Below, in pieces: positions 51,056 to 62,247 of a stretch of 64,000 nt of DNA; position 1 is the stretch's first letter, and each line of letters opens with the position of its first letter. Made by a program: the position numbers and the translations under genes. The notes under the pieces were generated by a model, which saw only the letters and a list, made by a program, of their open reading frames with translations, was not told the DNA's origin and ran no database searches. This DNA is from Neospora caninum Liverpool (Eukaryota; Apicomplexa; Conoidasida; Eucoccidiorida; Sarcocystidae), in contig NC_018395.1 in NCBI RefSeq assembly GCF_000208865.1, positions 2,015,920 through 2,079,919 of the forward strand. The letters are read 5' to 3'.

Positions 51056-51368
51056 ATGGTGTGTGGACTGTCTGGGTTCCTGCTAGAAATACGTCTAACG
51101 CAAGTATTGAAAAGTGAGTTACATCGACACTACTTGCAAGACACTGACTCAACTGTTCCCGGTGTCATGCCTGGATGTGAATTATGGAAGGTACTTTTCC
51201 CCATTCCAGGGTTCTAGGCGCAAAGCTGAGTCAGGCAGCGTGGCGTGGCCAGTCCTGAAGAGAAGGAGAGCAGCGAGTCGTCGTGTCTCTGGTTTACTAG
51301 GGCGGGGAGTCGTTGGCGGCGGGCGAGGACGCCGAACACTCGCAGTTCTATTCCAGATCTTTCACAAG

Positions 51369-52514
51369 ATGAATCAAAAACAGGAGCAAGGAAAAGGTGG
51401 CGCGCAATCAAGTACGGCGAGAAGGAGTGGGATAATTGGTTTTAAAAAGGGGGCAACTTCGGGGAAACCGCGCGACAGGGTCACTCATCGAGACACCCTC
51501 GGCTGTCAGAGGAAGACCGGTAACCCCATGCGGAAGGAAAAAGATAAGCTTTATGCCTTCTCCCGTCGGCTTACAAAACTGTTGCGGCATCAGGCAGTGC
51601 AAAGGGGCCTGGCAATATCGCCGGATGGTTTCGTTGCTACTAGTGATATACTAAGACTGCCGGAGAATTCGAGGCAGGACAGGATTACGGAAGAAGATAT
51701 CATCACAGTTGTACAGACTGACGCAAAAAAACGATTTTCTCTTCGCTGGCGAGTGCCTGACGAGGCAGGAAAAGATGACCAATATGAAGAAGTACAGTTT
51801 TTAACGTCTACGGTAGGGCCAGTACCACAGAAGTACGCAGACGATGGTTCAGAGGGGAGATGCAGAAGGCAGCTTCTATGCGTGGGCAAATTAGAATCAC
51901 CCTCTCCGGGTAATATTGCGGAAGTCGACCGGATCATGTTTGATGTCGGTGCCCCAACACCGTTCTCAATTTGTGGCAATTACTGTAGCAGTTGCTCTAG
52001 TAAACTCTTCCCGCCTCGGACTGACGGGGCTGTCCTGTGTATCAGGGCGAACCAGGGACATTCCATTGCTTGTATTGACAGTGAAAAACTGCTACGTCCA
52101 GTTCGCAGTGTGTTTGATCTTCCTTCCTGCTGCCTCCGAACAGGGGTCACTGGATTTGATTCGGAAGAAGTAGTAGCAACCGTTGTCCACGGAACTTACT
52201 GGAATCGTTGGGACAAGATACAAACTGAAGGCCTCTCTCGTATGTCAAGGAATCATATTCATTTTGCATGTGGGTTTTCGTCAGAGAAAGACGGAGTTAT
52301 TTCTGGAATGAGGGCAACCGTAGATGTGCTCATTTTTTTAGATGTGAAAAAAGCACTTGACGAGGGCCTAAAGCTGTTCGTCTCCTCGAACGACGTCGTC
52401 TTGTCGCCCGGAAATGAACATGGTATTATCGAGACACGCTTCTTCTCAAAAGTCGTCGACAAAACAACAGGGGAAATTCTTTTTCGTGGAGGTGACAACT
52501 GTGGCAGTGCTTAA
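51369..52514 (+). CDS. TPT1: tRNA 2'-phosphotransferase (Tpt1/KptA)
   Basis: Removes the 2'-phosphate left at the tRNA splice junction, passing it to NAD+. Single exon, 381 aa; the start is the first in-frame ATG (ttcacaagATGaat). Residues 1-60 are basic and disordered. Lobe 1 is at 61-127: SRRLTKLLRHQAVQRGL, then DGFVATSDIL and ITEEDIITVVQTDAKKRFSL. Lobe 2 begins at about 221 with LCIRANQGHS, then VHGTYWNRWDKIQTEGLSRM, SRNHIHFA and the end motif VVLSPGNEHGIIETRFFSKV. These are the family's conserved Arg/His clusters, so the enzyme should be active. Between the lobes lies an extra 90 or so residues (about 128-220) with Cys202, Cys206 and Cys209 in CGNYCSSC. This insertion is absent from the compact 200-230 aa relatives I know. 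Confidence 0.93.
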   Translation: MNQKQEQGKGGAQSSTARRSGIIGFKKGATSGKPRDRVTHRDTLGCQRKTGNPMRKEKDKLYAFSRRLTKLLRHQAVQRGLAISPDGFVATSDILRLPENSRQDRITEEDIITVVQTDAKKRFSLRWRVPDEAGKDDQYEEVQFLTSTVGPVPQKYADDGSEGRCRRQLLCVGKLESPSPGNIAEVDRIMFDVGAPTPFSICGNYCSSCSSKLFPPRTDGAVLCIRANQGHSIACIDSEKLLRPVRSVFDLPSCCLRTGVTGFDSEEVVATVVHGTYWNRWDKIQTEGLSRMSRNHIHFACGFSSEKDGVISGMRATVDVLIFLDVKKALDEGLKLFVSSNDVVLSPGNEHGIIETRFFSKVVDKTTGEILFRGGDNCGSA

Positions 52515-53620
52515 CATTTCTGGAGGAGGCTCCGCTAATCCGGGGCACCTGGAGGAACTCGAGTAGTCTGCCTTGGAATGTAACCAAATGATCTCCGCTT
52601 AATTACTTTTCAAGCTGTTCGTCCGCAGCTTCTTCAGCATTGTTTCTTCGTCTTATCAAAAGGGCAGAAAAGCCTGTGCAGCGTCGAAATTCCTTTGCGG
52701 AAGTCTGCGATCGGGCATCTACGAATTCAGTGCTTATCAGGTAACACAGGGATTATCCCGAATAATAATCCCACTGCCCCTCATACTGACGCAACACCTC
52801 TTTTATAGGATCGTCTGGTAATGTAAAATGTACGACGATAAAACTCTCAATGCTTCCCAAAAATTAACGTCGACGTATCTGCGTCGCCTTACAAATGTGT
52901 TTTCTTTTTGTGCTGCCATGATTTATAAACGTGTGCTGCCGATTGTGGAGTTTCCTGTTTCCTCAATAGTTTCTAGGTTTTTGCGTTGATAAATCTTCGG
53001 ATTAAAGGTAAAGCCGAGCGGATACGACTCTGGCCTGTCCGAATTGGAGGACAATCACGCAAGAAATTCTTTTCCTCACACGCCATGGTGTACGAGACCG
53101 CTCCACCTTCTGACGAGTTGATCCATCCACCAGTGGGTCCATGTGGGATGGATCTGTGTCAACCAACTGAACAAGAAGAAAAACCATCAAGTTTTCGCAT
53201 CACCCGTGTAGATCAGTCACATTAGGTCAATTATGCCGCCGGAGCGGATCACCAGGATAACCTCACTTGCTGCCGAAAACCTTTGCGCAACTGAACTCTC
53301 GTCAAAAAAGTTTCCTCCGACATCCCGGAAATATGTGCACACCTGTCGTAGTAACAACAGTGATTATTGAAAAGTCTTACACTTTCTCATTTGGTCTGTC
53401 CCTTGCGGTATATGCACCCAGACAACGACCTGTCTACAAATCCCCGGTCCTACGGTATAACTTCCAAAGATACACATGTAGAAACGCGAGGGCACGCCGC
53501 TTCGGCTGCTCCCCATTATAACGTGTATTTGAGAGGAGCACAGTGTAGAATACATGAATCTGACGCCTGACTTTAAATCCAACACAACAACCCTGGACAA
53601 ACGAAGCAACGTCGTTCGCG
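52515..53620. other. Spacer between convergent genes
   Basis: Lies between the stop codons of Tpt1 (+) and the PHD-ELM2 gene (-). AT-rich with short open frames only; presumably both 3' UTRs. Confidence 0.5.
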
Positions 53621-55462
53621 TCACCTAGGGGCGCCACGGTGAAAAGCAGCTGCAGCATGTTGATTGCGCTTAGACAAGTAGGCACGAAGCGTGAGAGGAC
53701 ACGGGTACGGGTGGGTCCCAATCTGGCCTCTTCGATCATTGGGTCTCCACTTATTGTCGTAACGCCGCTGCGGCGGATCACATATTGCGGTAAAACAGAA
53801 GTTTGGGTCTTTCATGATCCGAATCGCCCGATGTGGATCGTATCCTGCAAAGTGGAGCAACTTGTATGCATACTCTGGAGAGAAGGGCTGCCAGCCAGAC
53901 TTGCTTGTCCAGTTCTGGGCGACGCGCTGGATGAAAGAATTCATTTCTTCAGCATTCTTGATTATTTTATCACCCGCACCTTCCGCCAACCTCTTCATGT
54001 AAACTCGTTGCATGGCATATGGTGAGTAAACCAATCTGGCCGTGTCGTCTGTGTCGTTTGCATATAAACCCTGGAAATCGGATAGCGTCTCCGCTTTCCC
54101 GTCCCACGCACAAGTAGAGTCCAGAAAGAATGGTGGCACGGCAGGCACTTGGTGTCTTGGACCTATATTGACTTTGCACCTGGACGTGCCGCCAGCTTCG
54201 CCTTCACATCGTCGCCTCTTCCGACTGTAATGTGACGGACTCGGGCTCGCTGACCGTGGCGAAGCATGACTGGCTGTCGCTTTCGGGGATACAGCTACCC
54301 CAGCATGTCGCTTTTTCGTTGCCATATATTCCTTCTTCTCGCCTGTATGGCAAACTCCTCCGCACATGATTTCATCAGGGAGTGAAGCACCTTTAGAGTC
54401 CTGAAGAGGTTCCTTATCGGCTGCTGGGGTGGCCTCCTGAGCATCGTCCGCGTCCGCGCTATCCCCACATGACCCTTTTCCCCCAGATGGTTCTTCCCCT
54501 TCCGCCAGATTCCCGACAGCATCGCTATCGCCATCCCCCCTTTCTAGAATCCCCTCCCGACCAGCCCGCCCGCTCTCACTTTGCTGTTGTTGTCCAGGAT
54601 CGTCTCTGTTTATCGCCTGGCAGGCTGGGCATGTCCATTGGGACGTACGAAATGTTAAGCCATTCGACGACGGCAGTGACTGTTCTAAGCATGTGGAATG
54701 GAAAGATCGTACACAGCTAACGCAGCAGCGCAGCTGTCCCCCCCCGCCGCACCGTGCACATTGAGACCTCCCTGGCTCAGAAAACGCAGGTGCTGCATCT
54801 GTCTCACTGCGTAAACATTCACCTGAACGCCTTTCTGTTTCTTTGTCAGGGTAGCAAACGGTGCCCTCACTCCGGAGTACGCACAAATCGTCGGCTGGTA
54901 GAGGAGACGACCCTCTCTCACGATAGCTGTCAGCCTTTCCTGCCAGTGACCTGACACCCTCTCGCTCTCGCCTCCTTGCGGAAAGGAGCGATGATTCAGA
55001 CCCTTTTGAGCTTTGTGGTTCCTCTCCTTTCACTACGTGTTCACTTGCTAGTCCGTCGGGCTGTTCGTCGCGTTGTTGTTCCATGATACCGCTTGTAGCC
55101 GAAGCCGCAGACGCACCACTACGGCAGGTAGCTGGTAGCTGAGGTATTTCTTCTAATCCAGCCTTCGCTATTTCCGGTGAAGAAGCGCGACCGGAATTTT
55201 CTTGTGCGCACGTCTCTTGAGCGGTGTCAGCCAATCCAACGTGCGGCCTTCCAGTTCCGCTGTCAAGAGCGACAGCAGGATCCAGCGCCTCTCCCGCCTT
55301 ATCAGCGTGGCATCGTGCTCTTGAAGGCGTCGAAACAACCAAAGACGAGTCCTCAACTGCCGACTGGTGCTCGGTCTCCCCTTCCTTTCCAGTTTCACGG
55401 AATAGCCTGTCACTCGTCTCCATGGCTGGAACTGCACAATGAGGATCGGACGACCGGTTCAT
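53621..55462 (-). CDS. PHD finger and ELM2 domain chromatin protein
   Basis: Uninterrupted frame of 613 aa from the first in-frame ATG at 55462; the frame stays open upstream without an ATG, so an upstream exon is possible. Residues 1-234 are Ser/Glu/Arg rich. A PHD finger lies at 235-281 with a full C4HC3 set: CARCGGGGQLRCCVSCVRSF, HSTC, then WTCPAC. A basic nuclear-localisation-like run (SRKRRRC) is near 413. From about residue 430 an ELM2-like domain follows: KVNIGPRHQVPAVPPFF at its start and FSPEYAYKLLHFAGYDPHRA at its end, the pattern that closes ELM2 domains. Proteins pairing PHD and ELM2 usually recruit histone deacetylases. No SANT domain is seen after it. The PHD call is firm; the ELM2 call is by motif only. 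Confidence 0.8.
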   Translation of the reverse strand: MNRSSDPHCAVPAMETSDRLFRETGKEGETEHQSAVEDSSLVVSTPSRARCHADKAGEALDPAVALDSGTGRPHVGLADTAQETCAQENSGRASSPEIAKAGLEEIPQLPATCRSGASAASATSGIMEQQRDEQPDGLASEHVVKGEEPQSSKGSESSLLSARRREREGVRSLAGKADSYRERGSSPLPADDLCVLRSEGTVCYPDKETERRSGECLRSETDAAPAFSEPGRSQCARCGGGGQLRCCVSCVRSFHSTCLEQSLPSSNGLTFRTSQWTCPACQAINRDDPGQQQQSESGRAGREGILERGDGDSDAVGNLAEGEEPSGGKGSCGDSADADDAQEATPAADKEPLQDSKGASLPDEIMCGGVCHTGEKKEYMATKKRHAGVAVSPKATASHASPRSASPSPSHYSRKRRRCEGEAGGTSRCKVNIGPRHQVPAVPPFFLDSTCAWDGKAETLSDFQGLYANDTDDTARLVYSPYAMQRVYMKRLAEGAGDKIIKNAEEMNSFIQRVAQNWTSKSGWQPFSPEYAYKLLHFAGYDPHRAIRIMKDPNFCFTAICDPPQRRYDNKWRPNDRRGQIGTHPYPCPLTLRAYLSKRNQHAAAAFHRGAPR

Positions 55463-58106
55463 CTCACCTAGGACTCCGAGCACACATTCGTTGACAGGAA
55501 ACCGACGAAAAAGCTCCTCAAAAAACAAACGTGGACTTCGAATCCTTCCGACCTCGGCGAAAACGCTGAAAACACGGTTGCGTTTCTGGCCGGCTGCTCC
55601 GCCAAGTAGAACACCTGCCTGCCCCGGTGCATGCGAAGATGCGGAGAAAAACAGAAACAACCGGAGCAGGCCAGACCAAACAGCAAATCAGATGACTGTG
55701 CCTGTGTGAAAAAAAGATAGAATGCATAGCTTTATAATCCTATGTTGCGTTGTCGCAGCAGCGAGGGGTTTCCGAAAAAAACATGCAGAGCCGTCATTTT
55801 CCGCCGCACAGCTACATCGAGGAGAGCGCGTATTGCACAAAAAATAAGAGAGAGATAGCACGGTGTATCAGAAACCTACGAAACAGCAGTAACATAAGTC
55901 TCGCGGCAAGAGTCCCCTAAATGTGTTTGCTTTCGTGCAAGATCAGGAGATGATCACCCATACAGAAAACAATCAAGTCGCGCTGCCGAATTGAGCTGCA
56001 AAGGCACTATGACAGCAGCCGTGACGTAGGAGACGGGTGTGCGAACAGCAGCGTGTTGCTCGGTCGCGCGACCCCAGCACGCCGTCCGAGTCGAACGCGC
56101 CTGTGCTGGGGGATTCTGCTAGAGTCATCTAGAAGTGTCTCCTGCACAGTGAACACCCTGCTTTACAAATGCGCAGTACGGGTAAGTGAACTCCATATGG
56201 TCATCTTCAGAAAGACTGACGACATGTAGTTCAACCCGTCCGTTCAAGTCTCGTTGATTATCCACGGAGATGACGATGCCGGGGAAGAAATTTTTTCCGA
56301 GGGCTACGACCACCCCGGGCTCAAGTCCCGCGCGGAAAAGTCAAACAGCATAGCGTTAGTCTGCGGCTACTTAACTGCTGAAGCGATTTCGCTGTCCCAG
56401 GTGCTTCTGGATATCCTGGTGGCAGACTTTCCTATCGCACGCTATGACGACAGCACAGTGATCGACACGGAGCGACTACGCTCTGCGTGCGCAACGCGTC
56501 GTTGCCGACGTGTGGGCGATCTTCTTCTACAGCTTCGCTGGCTTGAGCAAAATATAAGAGATCTCACATGACCAGTCTCCTCGGTTCGTCGGTTGCCTCA
56601 ATCAGAACCGACATCATATTTAAGGAGAGATCAAGAGTCCAGGATCGTCTGCCTCGCGTAGTCGGACGAAGGAATCCCCATGTGCAGGTGAAACTGACAC
56701 GGGACATGCAGTTCATGTGGTGGCGCTATATCGCTGGTATTGTTTCATGTTTGTTCTTGCTTCGTTTTGGAACTACACGACTTACGAGTGTGAGGGAATA
56801 GCCTTGCGTCAGTATAGACTCGTTGGCTTTCGGCCTGAAGTGCTATAGAAGGATGTGGCTATCCAGGCCTTTCAGATTGCCAGAGAAGAGGTCTCTCGGC
56901 AGAATTACAGAAAACTCTGTGGTGTATTGTCGACTGTGAATGCACATTTCATTTGGTATGTGCACACGGTCTCTATGTCGGACCGCGTCAGGGGTCAACT
57001 AAAAAGACTCCTGAGGGGATCCCCGCCCGTGGTGCGTACGTGCCTTCGACGCTCCTCTGTTGTACAGGGGCTTATTCGGGCACCCCCGTTTGCCATCGTG
57101 GTCGTGTGGTAACCGCTGCCATCAAGCCAACAGGGGGCAACCTCTTTGGCTGAGTGTCCTGCCCACGAGCGTCCGAGTTTGTTAAACCTTTTTTCTGGTT
57201 GTGTCAAGAGTAGAATCCAGCGCGTATCACTTCAAAAGGCAACATGCAGTGCAAACGTCGAAAGGAGAGAGTCTGTCTGGATCTGTTCTTCAGAGAAAGC
57301 AAGGATTTGGTTTCAACGCCGACACACTACGGCAAGCCTCGGTAGCAGACATCGCCGACGAAAAGAGCGAGGCCTCTCGTGTGAAGCCATTTGTGCGACC
57401 AAGATTTCATTTACTACCTAAAACATTGTCGGTGTGGAGTAGGTTGACGTGGTGTGAACATTTGCTCGACACACAGTCAAGTGGCTGCTGCGTAACATGG
57501 GCGTCTTCCATTCATGCTATAGAATATAATCACGGACCCATTCGAAGGCGCCTTGACTCATAGATCGGGTCTTGTCTGCTTTAGTAAACGTCACTTCCGT
57601 CAGGGATTGATCAGCCGGTTCCTTGCATGCCTAAGCGTTCTATACCTGCTCTTGCACCGTATCTATAACAATTCCTTGACGAGCCCCTAATCGCTGATTC
57701 CTTGTCCCCTTGATGCATGTGAAGTACAGTGACAGCGCGTCTGCTAGAGTGCTAATAGATACAAGAAGCAAGCACGTTTTCCTGAGTGTAGCCCAGGCAG
57801 CCTGGGTTAATACTGTGCTAGTCCACGTCTAGTCGTGAAGAGAATGCATGTGGTGTACTACGAATTGTGAAGTAAGAAGGCTGCAAGCCTCGCAACTCCC
57901 TCTTTCTACGCAGGGGGGAAGGCTTGCGGTGTGCACTCGACTGCTCGGCTGCCCGTAGTGTACCTACGCCAGACCCACAGCCTGAAGTCCTTCACATAGG
58001 GCAGAGCACTGGCTTCGCCGCTTACTGGTTCACGCCCTGTAAATCCTCCTCGTACCACACACTCCTCATACCGTTCGGTTGCTCTACTGCTTTTCTATTA
58101 CCGAAG
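55463..58106. other. Spacer of 2.6 kb between divergent genes, with possible small exons
   Basis: Holds the promoter sides of the PHD-ELM2 gene (-) and the membrane-protein gene (+). Two short protein-like frames stand out. One is 56313-56125 on the minus strand (ALGKNFFPGIVISVDN, MEFTYPYCAFVKQG). The other is about 56400-56571 on the plus strand after tcgctgtcccag (LLDILVADFPIARYDD). Neither has an ATG or a clear partner exon, so no gene is called. Confidence 0.4.
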
Positions 58107-59187
58107 ATGTATTTTGGCGGGGCCGACGATATCCCCATCGAGGGAATGGAGTGTGAGAAAGCGAAGCCCAGGATTCTATTCGTTGCTCTGTACTGTGTTG
58201 CCGCCATCGTTGCCCACTACTTCGCACAAGACGTAAGTGCTCAAAAAACAATCTGTGTGAAGCAAAATTCATGGACGGCATTTCAGATTGGAGGATGTGT
58301 TACCATGGGCATCCTCGGTGAGAAAAATCGACGCGCACATCCAGCAGGCGGCTGTTAAGGCTGTTGTCAATAGGCACTCTTGTGTATTATTTCTATAAAT
58401 CTCCTACCCACTTAAGCATCACCCTCGCGCTTGCCACAAGTAAACGCGAACTCGATCCGCACGAATCAGCTGCTGTGGACGCGGGATCTGCAGGTCTTGC
58501 TGCGGTTTTCATGACTGGATTTATCTGCCTTGGCATTCTAGTGGCCTCCCAAATGGTGAGTCCGACCTTTCCGGCTCAGCTAACCTCTACAAAACACGCG
58601 TACCGCAGCAAATATGGCTTACAGACACCGTAACCAAGTTCGAGTAAGCGGTATTTCAAAAGTTGCATTTTCAGCTCCGCGATTGCCCCCGAGTGTAGAT
58701 TTATCGTGTACTTCCTCGACTGCGTTGCTGCCGGCATCGCTCTCCAACAGATTCATTATGTATTTAATTCACCCACATCTGGTGAGGCAGATATCCGCAT
58801 ACATGAGATGAGCGTATCGCTATCACGCACGACCCAGGAGGCCCGCGTTCGTTCCTGCCCAGATGTAAGCCTTCTCGTATGTTGGAAAAAAAAACTATTC
58901 GATGATTCTGTTCCTGAAGGGGCTAACTACGGGACCAGTGGCGGACTCTCGAACTGGAGTCCATTTCAGGTAAGCACTCAAAAACTCTGTGCTTCATCAC
59001 GGGACTCATCTCTTGCCTCACCAGGGACCGGCACAGACAGTAGGGGGTGAAACAGACGTCTCTCAACATGCCCACTCAGGAAGCAAGAGATGAGTCTCCC
59101 AAAGCAAAACCAAAGGGAAAACAATGTCTACCAAACACAACGTGGTCAGAGATGACTGGCGTTAGCACTCGGTTTGACGCGACCTAG
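58107..59187 (+). CDS. Multi-pass membrane protein of 258 aa with a 35-nt microexon
   Basis: Six exons: 58107-58232, 58287-58317, 58374-58555, 58609-58643, 58675-58969 and 59080-59187, all GT-AG and in phase (777 nt). The 31- and 35-nt exons are needed to keep the frame: without the 35-nt exon the next segment meets a stop or loses its hydrophobic run. Four likely membrane spans are seen: ILFVALYCVAAIVAHYF, GGCVTMGILGTLVYYFY (built across an intron), AGLAAVFMTGFICLGILVAS and FIVYFLDCVAAGIALQQIHY. The tail is polar and Lys rich (KAKPKGKQ). No signal peptide precedes the first span; the first 22 residues are acidic. I do not recognise the family. Confidence 0.75.
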
Positions 59188-59595
59188 TTTCGCATGTTAC
59201 ATCACTTGCACCTGGTTGCCAAGCTGCCAGTCGTAAACGGTGTCCTTCCACAGATATGTATAATGAACTACCCATTTCAAGGCGCTCTCGCAGGCCACCA
59301 ATCTCGAACGTCCCGGCAGTGCCGAGGGCAACACCCATCACCCGCAGTGTTACAGACTGTTGTACACTCAGTGCTCTTGCGAAACCGTTACGCTCAGTTG
59401 TCGTGGAATTCTCCAAGATCAACCTTGTTGTGGCGTAAGTCCCGTCACCAACCAACACAGCAGGTGCTCACCAAGCCACACAACGTGGGCTGTCAGCCTT
59501 ACTGCTGCATGACCATACTCTACGTACAACAAACTCATTGGAAAAGGCACTGCCACCAGTATCAACTCTAGCTAATTGCCTGATAAGTTGTACCA
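59188..59595. other. Spacer between convergent genes
   Basis: About 400 bp between the stop codons of the membrane-protein gene (+) and Hip (-). It must hold both 3' UTRs. Nothing else is seen. Confidence 0.5.
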
Positions 59596-62247
59596 TCACA
59601 TCGGAGAGCCAGTTGGGAATCCGGCAGCCGGCATTCCGCCACCGAATTTCGATGTGAGGCTACCGAGGGCCGCCATTACCTCTGGATCACTAGCGTACTT
59701 TGAAATCGAAGATGGATTAGACATGATATCCTGGAATGCGGCCATCATCTGCGAAGAAAGACCAGCAGCACACACCCACTTGTAGATAAGACATCAACAG
59801 ACGAGGCGTGCCTCCACTGAGCGCGACATTCTGGGGATCGGTCACGGCCTACCTTGGGATTCTCAAAAAGCTTCTTAAGTTCGGGATCGTTAAGGGCTCC
59901 AAACAGGTTACCTGCGAAACGGCACATCCCATTTCAGAAAGCCACATAACCAGAGCCCAAACAAAACCAATATCCGTGCACGGTAACATCCCATCTGTCA
60001 CTTACCAGCTCCGCCGGGCATGGAATCAGAAGGCATACCAGGAGCGCCACATCCGCCTCCCATGCCACCGCAGCAGCCTCCAGGGGTGCCTGTCATCCCA
60101 GGCCCTCCACAGCTACTGCCCGCAAAGGTCCCAGGCATCCCTCCTGGGAAGCCAAATCCACCAGCGCCTCCTGGGAATCCCGCGCCGCCACCATATCCTG
60201 GAAATCCTTCAGGGAAACCTCCAGGGAAACCACCTGTAGGTAAGTGACCGGCAGCACAAAAGTAACAGAGTCCAGGAACCGTGCGCGTTTACGTCGCCGG
60301 CGCTTCGTGTGAAGTCGTAGCGACTTGCCTGAGCCCGAAGCGTCCCTCTGTTTTTGTTCTTCGTAAGCCCGCTGAGCCGCAGCACGCCGCTTCTTCGCTT
60401 CCTTTTCACGACGCTTTTTCTCCGCCTAAACACATGCACAAGGGCAACTGGTCCAGACTGAAGGAACGCACACAATCCTGGGGACCAAGGAAAAGCTGAG
60501 TCGGCTATCATAAGATATGAAGTTACCTCTTCGCGCTTCCGGAGAATCTTCCTCTCGTGTTCCTCGATCTTCCTGAACTTCTCATCCACCAGCTTCTGCA
60601 TATCCCACAGGCCTTCGTCGTAGTCAATCTACAAACCGTCACCAAATCCAAGTACACGCAAGAAGACGAATCGCACGCACTGACCGTAATACGCACGTCA
60701 CAATCCACGTACAAAGTCGATGGCACTGACCAGGCCTTACTTAAAAGACCGCGTTCCGGGACCCCGCAGGTCTCATCACGTCTCTTGCGCCAATGCCAGT
60801 TTGTTGCGACAACTAACCTTCTGACCCATATCAAGGTCACTATGGGCTTCTCGCCATTTGCCTAGGAGCCTACGAAAAGAACATACCACGCACCGAGAGA
60901 GCATACGAATACAGTTTTTTAAAGAAGGATTTCGTCAACGACGCAGGCAATACGAATTTGGTCAGGCGCTCACCTATTGGCTTTTCCACGTATTTTGTAG
61001 GCCCGAGCGCTATCGGGGTTCAGTTTCAGGGCCTCATCGCAGTCACGGATGCAAGCAACGGGCCTCTTCAGTTTCAGAAGGACATCAGCTCGTCGTGTGT
61101 ACAGCAGAGCAGTCGGGTTTCCGATTAGAAGCGCCTCGGTGTACTTCGCCAAAGCAGTTTCACATTCTCCCGCCTGAAAAAGAACGTAGATGGCCGCAAG
61201 TGAAAGTTCAGTTGTGGTCCGAGGATGGCGAGGCAGCATGAGGGGAGCTCCTATCCATACCCTTACCTCGCATGCTGCGGCTGCCTCTTCCTTCAGCTTT
61301 CCAAGTTTGTCTTGTTCGTCATCAGTTAGTTCTTTTTGACCCTCCGGCGCAAGTGGAGGAGGGGGATTTGTCTCAGGCGGAATAACTTCGCTGTCTTTCA
61401 AACTCTCTTCGTCGAATTCCTCTACTTCCGACTGCATACGAAAAAAGAAACAGACACGTTTTTTCGCCGTCAGTAGGTCAGTAGAATGGACAAATGCGCA
61501 GACTCGACAGCAGTCGCATGCTCTGGAAGCGGCGACGCTCACTGCACGACGGGGACCAACTGATGCTTGCCTTTACGAATTCGTCAAACCCGGCAACATC
61601 TCTGTAGCCTCTCCGCCCGCACATACTTCCGATGATTCTTCGTCAGACGACTCCTCAGGCACAGGAGCTGTGGCAGGCTTCTCTGGCGATCCTCCCCTTG
61701 CAGGCATTTCAGCGGGGATCTCCGCGTTGAGTGACTGGAGGTATTCCTTGAAGAAAGCCAACTCCGGTCGATGCAGAATGGACGGGTCTCTCTCGCACAT
61801 TCCTATGAATGCCTTCAGTTCAGCAACTGCAAGAACGACAGGAAGCCAGGCACAACTGAAAATCGGTTCGTTCACAAGCTTCAGTACCGACGTGGGCCGT
61901 TCGCGCAGGTAAACGCGTACCGGTGGAAATGCCGGCTTCACACACATTTGCAAAAAGGAGTTTCCTTCGGAGATTTGCAGTTGTGCTCGTGTCAATTAGC
62001 TCTTCCGATGCCGCCAAATCACCAGAAGCGCGGAACGCGTCGTCGCCGGAACACGTCCGTCGACGACGCTCCAACTGTGTGTCATTCGTGCCACACTACA
62101 GAGAGGAATGTCTCTTCCTCCTCGTATTTGGAGATGCAGAGCTCCTGCCCCCTCCTGTTCCTCCAGAATACGCTCATGAAAGTCCGAAAAGAGTCACCCT
62201 TCTGCATCATTCCACCGCGTACCTTTCTGGGGGCTCAGCGCCGCCAT
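59596..62247 (-). CDS. ST13: Hsp70-interacting protein Hip (ST13 family)
   Basis: Cytosolic co-chaperone that stabilises ADP-bound Hsp70. Ten exons (62247-62223, 61826-61627, 61431-61267, 61173-60974, 60869-60818, 60628-60527, 60425-60329, 60233-60006, 59911-59853, 59748-59596) are all in phase for 426 aa. Exon 1 codes only MAALSPQK plus one base; its join gives KVAELKAFIGMCERDPSILH, the Hip N-terminal oligomerisation motif. The TPR region (about 115-212) has YTRRADVLLKLKRPVACIRD and KLNPDSARAYKIRGKAN. A charged helix (KKRREKEAKKRRAAAQRAYE) precedes a Gly/Phe/Pro region (277-355, GGFPGGFPEGFPG), which also contains a Cys cluster (GGCCGGMGGGCG). The C-terminal DP/STI1 domain has LFGALNDPELKKLFENPK and ISKYASDPEVMAAL. 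Intron 7 starts with GC (TCAG|gcaagt), a GC-AG intron. Confidence 0.95.
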
